From: Paludibacteraceae bacterium
Lineage (GTDB): Bacteria; Bacteroidota; Bacteroidia; Bacteroidales; Paludibacteraceae
Direction: 5' to 3'
Assembly: GCA_905235225.1 (NCBI GenBank)
Contig: CAJOKE010000003.1
Span: 18,816-82,815 of the forward strand
Length of the DNA: 64,000 nt
Shown: positions 16,472-26,553 of the stretch, one piece after another
Position numbering within the stretch: position 1 is the first letter of the stretch
How the letters are laid out: every line of letters starts with the position of its first letter
Translations under genes and position numbers: made by a program
The notes under the pieces: model-generated
The model's database searches: none
The model's input: only the letters and a program-made list of their open reading frames with translations
What the model was told of the DNA's origin: nothing

Positions 16472-17785
16472 ATGATGGATACGTTTATATTAAATGGCCG
16501 GTTATGCCCGACCACAGAGATTCGCGCAATCGCCGAAAAGGCAAGTGGAGAATGGATACTGATTCAGCTTCGTCCGGAAATAAAATGGGTATATTACGGA
16601 CAGGAGCGAATGGTACAAGTGGGCAATGACACCGATGCGGTATTTGTATATTCCGACCACTTCAATCCAGAACCTGCACCCGTGACAGACTATCAGGATG
16701 GCGCATTGCGCGATGATTTTGATTTCGGCAGTGCCATATTAGTCCTCACGACGGCATTAAAAGAAGTTGTGCAAGAGATGGATTGCGATTATGAATATGC
16801 GGGTTGGTATGATTTGCGATTGCGACTAAGCCGAAAAGGCACACTCGTCCACATTCCCGAGTATTTGTACTATGATGTAGAAACGGATTTACGCAAGTCC
16901 GGCGAGAAACTATTTGATTATGTGGATCCAAAGAACCGCGCCGTGCAAGTGGAAATGGAGAAGTGCGTGACAGCGCATCTACAAGCATTAAACGCGCTAA
17001 TTGACTATAGAAATTTACGGTTGATCAATCCAGAAGAAGGGGAATTCCCAGTCAGTGCCAGTGTCATTATTCCCTGCAGGAACCGTGTGAGGACCATACG
17101 CGATGCCATCCGAAGCGCATTATCGCAAGTTGTGAGCGCGCCCCATTCGTTCAATGTCATTGTGGTAGATGACAATTCAACCGACGGCACAGTAGATATA
17201 ATAAACGAGGAGAAATCCAAGTCCAACGGAAAACTGATATACATAGCCCAAGACAAATCATGGCACGCAATAGGCGGAAACTGGAATGCCGCCATACATC
17301 ATCCCCAATGCGGCAGATACGCCATACAGCTGGACAGCGACGACACATACTATGACACGCAGACTGTACAACGTTTTATAGAAGCATTTGAAAAGCAACG
17401 GTGCGCCATGGTCGTCGGGACGTACAGAATGACTGATATTGATGGGCATGAACTGCCGCCCGGAATAATAGACCACCGCGAATGGACCGAAGAGAACGGA
17501 ATGAACAACGCCTTGCGTATCAACGGATTAGGTGCGCCGCGAGGTTTCTATGTCCCTGTATTACGTTCACTCAATTTTCCGACCACAAAATACGGCGAGG
17601 ACTATGCCGTCGGTTTGCGTATCAGCCGCGAATACAAAATCGGGCGAATATACGATGTTGTATATAACTGCCGCAGATGGGAAGACAACAGCGATGCCAA
17701 CTGCGATATAGTTGCCATGAATCGGAACAACATGTATAAAGACCGGCTTCGGACATGGGAATTAATCGCCCGTAAAAGGCGATAA
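16472..17785 (+). CDS. Family 2 glycosyltransferase
   Basis: 437 residues (a second ATG follows immediately). The GT-A domain starts near residue 190 with [19 protein letters not shown]. It continues with [16 protein letters not shown] and the metal-binding LDSDD, and ends in ED-type acceptor residues ([11 protein letters not shown]). The first 190 residues resemble a degenerate extra glycosyltransferase half ([13 protein letters not shown]) with no DxD motif of its own. No membrane segment. The sugar donor and acceptor are unknown; it is not in an operon with the polysaccharide export genes. Confidence 0.88.
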   Translation: MMDTFILNGRLCPTTEIRAIAEKASGEWILIQLRPEIKWVYYGQERMVQVGNDTDAVFVYSDHFNPEPAPVTDYQDGALRDDFDFGSAILVLTTALKEVVQEMDCDYEYAGWYDLRLRLSRKGTLVHIPEYLYYDVETDLRKSGEKLFDYVDPKNRAVQVEMEKCVTAHLQALNALIDYRNLRLINPEEGEFPVSASVIIPCRNRVRTIRDAIRSALSQVVSAPHSFNVIVVDDNSTDGTVDIINEEKSKSNGKLIYIAQDKSWHAIGGNWNAAIHHPQCGRYAIQLDSDDTYYDTQTVQRFIEAFEKQRCAMVVGTYRMTDIDGHELPPGIIDHREWTEENGMNNALRINGLGAPRGFYVPVLRSLNFPTTKYGEDYAVGLRISREYKIGRIYDVVYNCRRWEDNSDANCDIVAMNRNNMYKDRLRTWELIARKRR

Positions 17786-17852
17786 AAAGGCTCTTAAAGG
17801 GAGGTAAAATGAGTGTAAAAACCACTCAATCAGGCTAAAATGCGTTTTTTTA

Positions 17853-17884
17853 TTTGCGAGTTTCAAATATTTGCCTTACCTTTG
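17853..17884 (+). promoter_or_regulatory. Promoter of the 17935 lipoprotein gene
   Basis: TTTG (17853-17856), a 20-bp spacer, TACCTTTG (17877-17884), then gcggcgaatttat. The leader is about 45 nt. Confidence 0.82.
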
Positions 17885-17934
17885 CGGCGAATTTATACGA
17901 AAAATCAAAAACATTAACTTAAAAATTTCAAGGT

Positions 17935-18864
17935 ATGAAAAAAATTCTTTATTTTGCAGCCGCAGCAGCATTGGTAGTATTCAGTGTCACATCCTGCAAG
18001 GGTAAGAACGGTTCCGATGAGCCGGAAGACGGCAAGTATGTTATTGAAGTAACAGATGCCCAGTACAATCATGCAGGTATTAAAGTAACCGTTCAGGACA
18101 CTACAGTCTCCTATTTCATGACAGCAATTCCGGCAGCAGATTTCGCCGAGTATGCGTCTGATGCAGCAGCAATTGATTCATTGAAGGCAATGGTTGATTT
18201 TTACATTAACTACTACAATGAGTATTACAAATCCATGTATGAGATGTATGGAATGGAGTGGACAGAGGAAGATGCTTACTCCTACTCTGATTTTACTATC
18301 AACGGAAACGCAGAAGGTACGGAAATCGGTTTGAAAGAAAGCACCCAATACTACGAAGTGTTATTTGAGCTTGATGCCAATGGCAAAACCGGCGACAAAT
18401 TGTACAAGAAAGCATTTGAGACACCCGCATTCAAGGCTACTTCGGAGTTAAAGATTGAAGTGGAATATGCTAATGGTTCCCTATCCTTCACCCCGTCAAA
18501 TAACACCGAAAAGTATTTCTGCAGTTTAGTTACAGAAGATGATTTATCTTATTACGGTTTCAGCAACGTGACCGAAATGGCCGAAGATGATATTACCTTT
18601 TATGGTGACGAAGAATTGACAGAGTATTGCGAAACAGGTGTACAAACATTCAGTTTGGCATCACTGGAACAGAACGGTAACATTGCAGCAGGTGATGTAT
18701 GCTATGGTTACGCATACGGTTATGCAAACGGAATGCGTACAACAGAAGTATTCTCGCAGAAATTCACCTATCAAAGCAGTGCCGCTGCGCCGGCTCACAA
18801 AGCAGGTCGCGCTTTAGTTCGTCCGTTCAAGAAACAGGACGCTCGCAATTTGCTCCGCAAATAA
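17935..18864 (+). CDS. Hypothetical lipoprotein
   Basis: 309 residues with signal peptide and lipobox VTSC (Cys ~21), followed by an Asp/Glu-rich linker. The body is acidic and Tyr-rich (FYINYYNEYYKSMYEMYG); it seems to hold two Ig/fibronectin-like halves, but I recognise no family. The C-terminus switches to basic (KAGRALVRPFKKQDARNLLRK), which is unusual for an otherwise acidic protein. It has its own promoter and terminator and therefore is a single-gene unit. Likely exported and lipid-anchored; function unknown. Confidence 0.75.
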   Translation: MKKILYFAAAAALVVFSVTSCKGKNGSDEPEDGKYVIEVTDAQYNHAGIKVTVQDTTVSYFMTAIPAADFAEYASDAAAIDSLKAMVDFYINYYNEYYKSMYEMYGMEWTEEDAYSYSDFTINGNAEGTEIGLKESTQYYEVLFELDANGKTGDKLYKKAFETPAFKATSELKIEVEYANGSLSFTPSNNTEKYFCSLVTEDDLSYYGFSNVTEMAEDDITFYGDEELTEYCETGVQTFSLASLEQNGNIAAGDVCYGYAYGYANGMRTTEVFSQKFTYQSSAAAPAHKAGRALVRPFKKQDARNLLRK

Positions 18865-18883
18865 ATCGCAGATATACAATCAC

Positions 18884-18912
18884 AAAAAGGATGGCGCAAT
18901 GTCATCCTTTTT
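18884..18912 (+). terminator. Terminator after the 17935 lipoprotein gene
   Basis: A ten-bp stem (aaaaaggatg at 18884-18893, catccttttt at 18903-18912) with a nine-base loop and T-run. Confidence 0.85.
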
Positions 18913-18940
18913 TATTATACGCAAATAAAATTGATTTTAT

Positions 18941-18972
18941 TTTGCAGGTTTCGTTTTTTTATAGTAACTTTG
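18941..18972 (+). promoter_or_regulatory. Promoter of DUF4494-yggS-phosphopantetheinyl transferase
   Basis: TTTG (18941-18944), a 20-bp spacer, TAACTTTG (18965-18972); leader about 24 nt to the ATG at 19001. Confidence 0.82.
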
Positions 18973-19000
18973 CAGACCTAATCAAATACAAAACAATATT

Positions 19001-19417
19001 ATGCTATTCTACGAAGTAAAAGTAAGCTATCAACGGCAAACAGGAGAAGACAACCCGGGCAATGTAAAAGAAACGTATTTAGTGGAAGGACTAACACCGA
19101 GCGATGTGGAAAAACGCCTGATTGACAATATCAAGCCCTTGATATTCGGTGACTTTGAGATGCCATCATGTTCCAAGAAACAATTTTTCGAGATTATCGA
19201 TTCCGCAGAAGGCGACAAGTGGTATAAAGGGCGCGTTGAGTTGATTACGATTGAGGATAACGGAAAAGAAAGCCGCAAAGGCGTGTCCGTTTTAGTATGT
19301 GCAACCAACGTGACAACGGCATTAAAGAATTTGTCTGATGCCATGAACGGCTATGATTGCGAAATTGTATCCGTCGCACGCACCCCTATTTTAGAGGTAT
19401 TAAGGGCTGTCGATTAA
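19001..19417 (+). CDS. DUF4494 family protein
   Basis: A 138-residue soluble protein. The start MLFYEVKVSYQRQTGEDNPG, the central LVEGLTPSDVEKRL and the end VRTP-like SVARTPILEVLR fit DUF4494, a family found in Bacteroidota and often placed before a YggS gene, as here (15 bp gap). No catalytic motif is visible and the function is unknown. The linkage with YggS suggests a role near PLP or amino-acid homeostasis, which is inference only. Confidence 0.85.
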   Translation: MLFYEVKVSYQRQTGEDNPGNVKETYLVEGLTPSDVEKRLIDNIKPLIFGDFEMPSCSKKQFFEIIDSAEGDKWYKGRVELITIEDNGKESRKGVSVLVCATNVTTALKNLSDAMNGYDCEIVSVARTPILEVLRAVD

Positions 19418-19432
19418 CAAAATCATCCTAAA

Positions 19433-20077
19433 GTGACTACTATAGAGGATAATATCAAGGCAATCCGCGCCACATTGCCCCAAGGGGTGACATTGGTATG
19501 CGTCAGCAAGTTTCACCCTGCGGAATCAATACAGGCAGCCTATGACGCCGGAGAACGGGAATTCGGGGAAAGCCGCGTACAGGAACTATGCACCAAGTAT
19601 GAGGTTCTGCCCAAAGATATCCGATGGCATTTCATAGGACATCTCCAAACGAACAAAGTGAGACAAATAATCAGCTTCGTCCATTTGATTCAATCGGTGG
19701 ACAGTTTGCGTTTGTTACATGTTATCGAGGCTGAGGCAGCGAGGATAAACCGTGTTGTTGATGTTCTATTGGAAGTTCATGTTGCACAAGAAGATACAAA
19801 ATCCGGATTCAGCATTGAAGAGTTGGAAGAAGCGATGTGCCGGACAAAGGAACTTGAGCATGTTCGTGTGTGCGGACTGATGACTATGGCAACCAACACA
19901 GCGGATGAGAAGGAAATACACCGTTGCTTTAGACAAGTACGTGATATAGCCATCCGCCACGGATTGGACAACAAAATATTGTCATTCGGCATGTCGGACG
20001 ACTACATGCTTGCCATTGAAGACGGCTCAACTATGGTACGAATCGGCTCCCGCATTTTTGGCGAACGGCAATATTGA
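19433..20077 (+). CDS. YggS/PROSC family PLP-binding protein
   Basis: A 214-residue alanine-racemase-like TIM barrel that starts with GTG (19433). The PLP lysine lies in LVCVSKFHP; further family motifs are FGESRVQEL, WHFIGHLQTNK and LSFGMSDDYMLAIEDGSTMVRIGSRIFG. Such proteins buffer pyridoxal phosphate rather than racemise amino acids. It sits between the DUF4494 gene and the phosphopantetheinyl transferase gene (3 bp gap). Confidence 0.93.
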   Translation: MTTIEDNIKAIRATLPQGVTLVCVSKFHPAESIQAAYDAGEREFGESRVQELCTKYEVLPKDIRWHFIGHLQTNKVRQIISFVHLIQSVDSLRLLHVIEAEAARINRVVDVLLEVHVAQEDTKSGFSIEELEEAMCRTKELEHVRVCGLMTMATNTADEKEIHRCFRQVRDIAIRHGLDNKILSFGMSDDYMLAIEDGSTMVRIGSRIFGERQY

Positions 20078-20080
20078 CCC

Positions 20081-20635
20081 ATGAGATACCTGCTGTTTGA
20101 CGATATGAGCCGGTGTACTGAGACCGAAGTGGACAGAATGCTCCCTTTGGTTAGTACACAGCGACGCGAAAATGCACTCAAATACAAACATTTGTTCGGG
20201 CAATGGGCGGAATTAAAGAGTTGGCTTATGCTACAGGAACTGATTGGCGAGGATGTTCCTAATGCCGGTCAGGCATGGCATTATAACCAATACGGGAAGC
20301 CGTACATAGCAGGGGGTCTTGAATTTTCAGTCAGCCATTGCAAGCAGGGGATAGCCGTTGCCATAGACAAAACACCGATAGGCATAGACATAGAATCTAT
20401 CCGCGAAGTAAAGCCGGAATTAGTCCATCGGACAATGAACGAAACCGAGCAACGGATTATCGGTGACAGTGCCACTTTGTTCACAGTCTTTTGGACTCGC
20501 AAAGAAGCATTTCTCAAATACAAGGGTACAGGTATTATAGATGATTTGCAGCATGTGTTAGAGAATACGGAAGACGTAACTTTTGAGACAATCATTAAGC
20601 CAACCTATATTTGCACGATTTGCTACAGGAAATGA
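20081..20635 (+). CDS. 4'-phosphopantetheinyl transferase (Sfp type)
   Basis: 184 residues, short for the Sfp group. Motifs: FSVSHCKQGIAVAI, PIGIDIESIREV with the Mg-binding Asp/Glu, and the FWTRKEAFLKYKGTGI signature. It transfers phosphopantetheine from CoA to acyl or peptidyl carrier proteins. Third gene of its operon. Its stop is 7 bp from the convergent stop of the giant secreted protein gene, with no terminator in between. No polyketide or peptide synthetase is in the window, so the carrier protein is unknown. Confidence 0.9.
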   Translation: MRYLLFDDMSRCTETEVDRMLPLVSTQRRENALKYKHLFGQWAELKSWLMLQELIGEDVPNAGQAWHYNQYGKPYIAGGLEFSVSHCKQGIAVAIDKTPIGIDIESIREVKPELVHRTMNETEQRIIGDSATLFTVFWTRKEAFLKYKGTGIIDDLQHVLENTEDVTFETIIKPTYICTICYRK

Positions 20636-20642
20636 TAATGTG

Positions 20643-23600
20643 TCAAAAACCGACCAATACTTTTTCCGCACGCAATGTTTCCCCACACTGATAGACATTG
20701 ATGTACAAACCGGCAGGCAAGTCAGTCATCGGAACAGTGTGGTCTATCTGCCAGCCGAGGCGGTTATAACGGGCTATCAATTGTTCAGGTTGTTCCGATG
20801 TATTGATATACAGGATATTGGACTTGATTACCTGATCATTATCCAAAGTCAAATAAAGTTGGAATATGCCGCATAGTTCTTCACGCTCAGAATAATCGTC
20901 TTCGACTGCACCATCAATGAGTTCACCATTCTTAAACCAGCGATACTGCTTAACCTGCCTGTCGGGGAAGAATTCAGCCATGCGGGTATTGTCGCAAAGA
21001 ATAAGCCAATTATATTTATTGACAATAAGCGGATACAACCTCTCGCAGAAACAAGTATCCAGATTCAGCGTATAAACTATTTCGGCACAATTCGCCCACA
21101 TGCGATGCGGAATCGTTATTTGTTTATATTCCGGCTCGGTGTATGTAAGTGCGGTGTCCCCGAACTGCCAAACGAACGGCAATAACGTATCACAGACCAA
21201 AGTATCCAATTGAAGTGTTTGGAAATCGGGACAGCATGGTATTGTATTCAGTTTGAGATGCAGATAGACACTATCGGTGCCGTTTGTTCGCGTGATGGTA
21301 TCGGTAACCGTTGTGTCATTGAGCCAGATCCTGTCCCGCCATGTTAGCGGCATAAGCGTATCACAGACAGTAGTATCCATCTTCAATTCCACAGGTGGTG
21401 TTTTATCATCATCCGGTACTTCCGGTTCGTCAGGTTTATCCGGATTGTGCGGGTCATCGGGTTTATCCGGGTCATGCGGGTCAACAGGATCAACAGGGTC
21501 ATCGGGCGGAGCGCAATGTGTTATATCCAAACGGAACGGTCTGGTTATATACATTCCCTCAACAGCCGGATACTCATAGGAAACCACAAGCCTGTACCAC
21601 CCGGAATCAGCCTCCGATACGGCAGGAAGGCAAAGGTCAAGGTCGGTAGCATATGTTGCCCAAATACGGCTGTTACGCGAGAATTCCCAGCGGAAATTAT
21701 ACCGCGCGGTGTCGGGTATCGCCGCAGCATTGGAAATATTGACTTCAAAGCAATAAGCCGAATCCTGACAGACCACATGGTCTGAAACAAAGACCGGCAT
21801 GGGCAAAGGCGGCGGCGTACAGTCATCCGTATGCAAGAAGAATGACGGACTGACAACATCCACGCTCCAATATAATGACTGATATGTAAGCCGTACACGA
21901 TAATATCCTGAATCTGCAGCAGTGACAGCAGGCAAGAAATAGAATTCACTTTTTGCACGTTCGGTCCATGTCACATTATCTTTGGAGAACTCCCACGTAT
22001 AATCATACTCCATCTCATCAAAGGTTCCCTTATTGAGTGTGTCCAGAGCGAAGAAATATGCGGAATCGATGCAGATGTATTCCGGTGAAACAATCTGTAA
22101 AGACGGCGGAATGGCGGGAGTACAGTCCACTACTTGGAGCAAAACAGGTAGAGACGAAGCACTCAAATCATGCCATCTACTCTTGTAATGGGCAGTTACC
22201 CTATACCATAATGAATCAGACTGCTGCAGATTATCCATACACAATGTCAGTCCGTCAAGCCGTTTCGTCCAGTTATCCAAGCCATCAGGAGATGTTTCCC
22301 AATAATAGGTATATTCCGATGGGGTAAAAGTGGTCTTGTTAAGCGTATCCACTACAAAGCAATACGCCGAATCCCGGCATAGCCATCCGGGGTCAGCAAT
22401 GGACAAATCCGGCAAAGTCGGTGGTGTACAATCCTCAACATTGAGCAGGAACGGCTCATAATAATCCGTAATATCATTATATTTGTCCACATAGTGGAAC
22501 CCAAGCCGGTACCAGCAGGAATCCTGTGCCGTCAATGCACTGAAGCACAAGGATTGTCCGTCAGTTGCTTTTGTCCACGATTTTTTATCATCGCTGGAAT
22601 ATTCCCACCAATAGGTATAGTCAATCGGTGCAAAATCCGCCTTGTTGAGCGTATCCAATTCTATGCAATACGCAGAATCCACACATGCCCAGGCAGGAGA
22701 AACAACCTCATATTGCGGGAATACCGGCGGCGCGCAATTCACCACCGTCAAATGGAAAGGCTCGCTTACAGCACGGCAATACCGTTCAGTCTCAACATCA
22801 ACGCCATCGGAAGTAACGCAAAGCCGGTACCAACCTTCATCATCCGCCGTTACTTTGTCTATGGTAAAATCAAGTCCTCTCTTTTTGTTAATCCAATCAT
22901 TGCTATTGTACGGCAAACTGTCTTTGGCAAATTGCCAAAGGTATTGATACGGTTGCTTGAATCCGCCGTCGGATGTGACGTTTGCTTTGAACGTATAGGC
23001 AGAATCCAAACAGACCTCAACTTCGGACTCAATCGTTACTTCAGGTTTGCAAAGACGAATCTCGATATCATCCATTGCGAAGTCATTACCCATAGAGGTA
23101 TTTACATCATTATAAATGGACAAACGGATCAGCCCGACCCCGTCCGGCACGGTAAAAGAGGCTCCGACCAAATGCCACGGGGCAGACTGGACAGTAGGTG
23201 GTCCGTTTACACCGTAATCGGAAGGAGCCGGTGAAACATCGCCGGTTGACTGCTCCATAATGACATTTCCGGTCGACTCATCCGTTATGACAAAACGTAG
23301 TTTCGGTCGGGCAAAATTATGCCCGGGTTCCAATACATTCGCCACATATGCCGAGAAAGACAAATCCAGTTTATCACATACCGGAATGGTGGTTGTGTAA
23401 AAGGCATCACTATTTCCGGCAACGGCATCGACTTCCAATAAATACCCGCGTGTATAATCATTCGGATAGGTGTGATCATCCTGAATAAACCACTGCGAAT
23501 AGAGGTTTGCTGTCTGACTTGTATTAATATTATTCTGCCATCCGTGTTTTGCGACAACAAACAAACGGGAATTGACACGGGAAATAACATTATATACCTG

Positions 23601-24263
23601 TGTATATCTGTTACTCATGGTCGTCAAGGGAGTCTGACTGGTCACAGGATCCGAAGGATCATTTCCGCCAAAATCCTCACGGAAAAGCAAGGTGCCGTGC
23701 GGACAAACATTATCGGATATCTCATCAGGCCACGGATGTTTGAAAGGAGTGCAGCCGCCGTTGACTTTTTTCAGTTCTATCGGCTCACTCTCTATACGGG
23801 CATTAGGATTCGCCAAGTCTTCGGGATACCGCGCTGCTAAAACACGATACCATCCTATTGGCAGGTTTGCAGGTCGCTGCGTATAGTGAAGTATATGACT
23901 GGAAGTTGCAGCTTGATAAAAAGGTTCCCAAGAATATCCGGCGGATGAAGAATACTCCAACAAAAAGTTCGGTCTTGCACCAAGATTCACACCAGGTGCT
24001 ATTTCCGCCCGGAACGAGAAGAACGGGTTCGCAGTACAGATATCTTCTGTATAAGTAGTCAGTGTGATGGCAGGTTCTCCGCTCTCCTTTTTGGGTGAGG
24101 GGCTATAGCGGGGTTCGGACATGGTTTCTCCCCACGGAATGCCATGTATTTTGCAGTACATCGCAGTATCCTGCTCCATGAGCATCAGCGTATCAGCCCC
24201 GGCATATAAGTTGCCGATGGCTAAAACAACAAAGCATAATATGGATAGTATCCGTTTCAACAT
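20643..24263 (-). CDS. Giant secreted multi-Ig-like protein with T9SS-like C-terminus
   Basis: Translation from the ATG at 24263 gives 1,206 residues beginning with a signal peptide (LKRILSILCFVVLAIGNLYA). After a lectin/jellyroll-like region come about six ~95-residue Ig-like repeats. Each has a C-x-DSAY-x-F start, DTLNK, a WE(F/Y)S strand and a WYR(L/V) strand. A Pro/Asp-rich linker (DPVDPHDPDKPDDPHNPDKP) follows, then CDTL repeats (CDTLMPLTW, CDTLLPFVW). The end DLPAGLYINVYQCGETLRAE resembles a type A T9SS sorting tail. Probably a cell-surface adhesin-like protein. It is cotranscribed with polA (4 bp gap), an odd position. Confidence 0.8.
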   Translation of the reverse strand: MLKRILSILCFVVLAIGNLYAGADTLMLMEQDTAMYCKIHGIPWGETMSEPRYSPSPKKESGEPAITLTTYTEDICTANPFFSFRAEIAPGVNLGARPNFLLEYSSSAGYSWEPFYQAATSSHILHYTQRPANLPIGWYRVLAARYPEDLANPNARIESEPIELKKVNGGCTPFKHPWPDEISDNVCPHGTLLFREDFGGNDPSDPVTSQTPLTTMSNRYTQVYNVISRVNSRLFVVAKHGWQNNINTSQTANLYSQWFIQDDHTYPNDYTRGYLLEVDAVAGNSDAFYTTTIPVCDKLDLSFSAYVANVLEPGHNFARPKLRFVITDESTGNVIMEQSTGDVSPAPSDYGVNGPPTVQSAPWHLVGASFTVPDGVGLIRLSIYNDVNTSMGNDFAMDDIEIRLCKPEVTIESEVEVCLDSAYTFKANVTSDGGFKQPYQYLWQFAKDSLPYNSNDWINKKRGLDFTIDKVTADDEGWYRLCVTSDGVDVETERYCRAVSEPFHLTVVNCAPPVFPQYEVVSPAWACVDSAYCIELDTLNKADFAPIDYTYWWEYSSDDKKSWTKATDGQSLCFSALTAQDSCWYRLGFHYVDKYNDITDYYEPFLLNVEDCTPPTLPDLSIADPGWLCRDSAYCFVVDTLNKTTFTPSEYTYYWETSPDGLDNWTKRLDGLTLCMDNLQQSDSLWYRVTAHYKSRWHDLSASSLPVLLQVVDCTPAIPPSLQIVSPEYICIDSAYFFALDTLNKGTFDEMEYDYTWEFSKDNVTWTERAKSEFYFLPAVTAADSGYYRVRLTYQSLYWSVDVVSPSFFLHTDDCTPPPLPMPVFVSDHVVCQDSAYCFEVNISNAAAIPDTARYNFRWEFSRNSRIWATYATDLDLCLPAVSEADSGWYRLVVSYEYPAVEGMYITRPFRLDITHCAPPDDPVDPVDPHDPDKPDDPHNPDKPDEPEVPDDDKTPPVELKMDTTVCDTLMPLTWRDRIWLNDTTVTDTITRTNGTDSVYLHLKLNTIPCCPDFQTLQLDTLVCDTLLPFVWQFGDTALTYTEPEYKQITIPHRMWANCAEIVYTLNLDTCFCERLYPLIVNKYNWLILCDNTRMAEFFPDRQVKQYRWFKNGELIDGAVEDDYSEREELCGIFQLYLTLDNDQVIKSNILYINTSEQPEQLIARYNRLGWQIDHTVPMTDLPAGLYINVYQCGETLRAEKVLVGF

Positions 24264-24267
24264 TCCG

Positions 24268-26547
24268 TCAATGTGCTTCCAACCAGTTGTATCCATAGGC
24301 AGCCTCAGCAACCAACGGTACTGACAAGTGGACGATATTCTCCATCTCCTGCACAACAGCCTCACGCACCTGCTCTATCTCTGCCATTGGGACATTGAAG
24401 CATAACTCGTCATGGATTTGCAGTATAAGTTGGCTGTTTGCCAGTAAGGGTTGACGGTCAACGGCAATCATCGCCATCTTGATAATATCGGCAGCCGTTC
24501 CCTGAATAGGCGCATTTACCGCATTGCGCTCCGCAAAAGCGCGGACGGTGGCATTATGCGAATTGATGTCCGGCAAATACCTGCGTCTGCCGAACAGCGT
24601 TTCCACATAACCATGTTCGCGGGCGAACTGTTTCTGCGCCTCTATATAGTCTATCACCTTGGGGAACGCCTCAAAGTAACCGTCAATCAGTGCCTTGGCT
24701 TCCGAACGGGAGCAATCCAGTTGCTGCGCCAATCCGAACGCAGAAATACCATAAATAATACCGAAATTGGCTGTTTTGGCACGACGCCGCTGCTCCTTGG
24801 TTACATTCTCTATCGGCACATCAAATATCTTGGCAGCCGTGGCGGCGTGAATATCCAGTCCGTTACGGAATGCCGCTAACAAATGCGGGTCTTGCGAGAA
24901 ATGCGCCATCAGCCGCAACTCAATCTGCGAGTAGTCAGCACTGAGGAACAAACACCCCTCATCCGCTATCACGGCACGGCGTATCAACTGACCACGCTCC
25001 GAACGGATTGGCAGGTTCTGCAGGTTCGGGTTGCTGCTACTTAGCCGCCCGGTGGCAGTTACCGTCTGGTTATATGTTGTATGAATTTTGCCTGTATCAG
25101 GATTGATATAGGTCGGGAGGGCGGATATATAGGTTGAAATCAGTTTTTTCAATTCCCGCTGCGCTAAAATCTTTCCGACTATCGGATGTTTGTCTTTGAG
25201 TCCAAGCAACACTTCTTCGGATGTTGAGTACTGCCCGTTTTTGGACTTCTTGGCTTTGGTATCCAATCGCAGTTTGTCAAACAGCACTTCCCCGACCTGT
25301 CGCGGAGAGTTGATATTGAAGGTTGTCCCTGCCAAGGCGGTAATCTCGGCTTCCAGAGCTGTCAGTTCCTCTGTCAATTCACTTTCCGCCTGTTTAAGCA
25401 ACGCAAGGTCAAAACGTACACCCGCCTGTTCCATTTTACGCAGAATAGGCACTAACGGCAATTCAACCTCATTATACAGATTCCATAGTGACGGATTGGC
25501 TTTGAGTGCCGCCCAGTCCGGTTCACGATAAGGGTTGAACGTCAGTTCCGGATTCAGCAAATAGGAACACAACCGTGCCTCGATGGTGTCATATTGCGGT
25601 TGCTTGACTGCCGCATCGGGTTCGGCAAACAAGTCAAGCGTCATCTCATTCTTCTTAACGGCGGGAGCCTTCGACGCTTTTGTGATCTCCGGTGCATTTC
25701 GCAGAAACGAATTAAACTCCAGTGACTCATATATCGGACGGAGCCGTGTCCAATCCTTTTCACGCACTGTCATTGTATCAGGGTCAAACGAAATCGGTAC
25801 ATCTGTACGGATTGTCGCAAGGAATTTGGAGAAGCGGATCATATCAGCCTGTGTCGTCACCTTGGTCTGCAATGCCCCCTTCAGTTCATCAGTATGTGCC
25901 AACAGATTCTCCACGTTGCCGAATTGCGTAAGCAACTGAACGGCGGTCTTCTCCCCTACTCCTTTACAGCCGGGGATATTGTCCGACGCATCGCCCATTA
26001 AAGCCAACAGGTCTATGACTTGCTTTTTGTCTTGCAATCCGTATTTGGCGCACACCTCGGCGGGACCCATTTGCTCAAATCCGCCGGTATGCCGCGGACG
26101 GTACATATGAACGCGCTCTGTCACCAACTGACCGTAATCTTTATCCGGTGTTGCCATGAATACCTCAAAGCCAGCCTGCTCTGCAAGCACCGACAGGGTA
26201 CCGATCACATCATCCGCCTCGAATCCGGGCACTTCCAATGCCACAATATTCATTGCAGCAAGAATGTCTTCAATAACAGGCACCGCACGACGAATATCTT
26301 CCGGCGTTTCAGGCCGTTGCGCCTTGTATTGTTCATACGCCTCATGGCGGAAGGTCGGTCCGTGCGGGTCAAATGCTACCGCCACATGCGATGGTTTAAG
26401 GCGTTTGAGCAAATCCTCCAACAGAACCACAAAACCGTATATCGCCGATGTATTTTCCCCTTTCGAAGTCATTCGCGGAGCCTTAATGAACGCATAATAC
26501 GCCCTGTATATCATGGCATAAGCGTCTATGAGCAGCAATCTATTCAT
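24268..26547 (-). CDS. polA: DNA polymerase I lacking the 3'-5' exonuclease domain
   Basis: 759 residues against ~930 for typical homologues. An intact 5'-3' exonuclease (1-~290, with LLLIDAYAMIYRAYYAF, ADDVIGTL, GDASDNIPG) is joined by a ~60-residue linker directly to the polymerase domain (from ~350). Polymerase motifs A (DYSQIELR), B (RRRAKTANFGIIYG) and C (QIHDELCF) are complete. Of the proofreading domain only a remnant (DTIEARLCSYLLNPE) remains. It follows ung by 6 bp, so repair functions are grouped. The enzyme should excise primers and fill gaps without proofreading. Confidence 0.95.
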   Translation of the reverse strand: MNRLLLIDAYAMIYRAYYAFIKAPRMTSKGENTSAIYGFVVLLEDLLKRLKPSHVAVAFDPHGPTFRHEAYEQYKAQRPETPEDIRRAVPVIEDILAAMNIVALEVPGFEADDVIGTLSVLAEQAGFEVFMATPDKDYGQLVTERVHMYRPRHTGGFEQMGPAEVCAKYGLQDKKQVIDLLALMGDASDNIPGCKGVGEKTAVQLLTQFGNVENLLAHTDELKGALQTKVTTQADMIRFSKFLATIRTDVPISFDPDTMTVREKDWTRLRPIYESLEFNSFLRNAPEITKASKAPAVKKNEMTLDLFAEPDAAVKQPQYDTIEARLCSYLLNPELTFNPYREPDWAALKANPSLWNLYNEVELPLVPILRKMEQAGVRFDLALLKQAESELTEELTALEAEITALAGTTFNINSPRQVGEVLFDKLRLDTKAKKSKNGQYSTSEEVLLGLKDKHPIVGKILAQRELKKLISTYISALPTYINPDTGKIHTTYNQTVTATGRLSSSNPNLQNLPIRSERGQLIRRAVIADEGCLFLSADYSQIELRLMAHFSQDPHLLAAFRNGLDIHAATAAKIFDVPIENVTKEQRRRAKTANFGIIYGISAFGLAQQLDCSRSEAKALIDGYFEAFPKVIDYIEAQKQFAREHGYVETLFGRRRYLPDINSHNATVRAFAERNAVNAPIQGTAADIIKMAMIAVDRQPLLANSQLILQIHDELCFNVPMAEIEQVREAVVQEMENIVHLSVPLVAEAAYGYNWLEAH

Positions 26548-26553
26548 TCTTTT

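Noticed and set aside
22494..23234. 246-residue plus-strand frame
   Set aside because: Shadow of the giant secreted protein, produced by its regular repeats.
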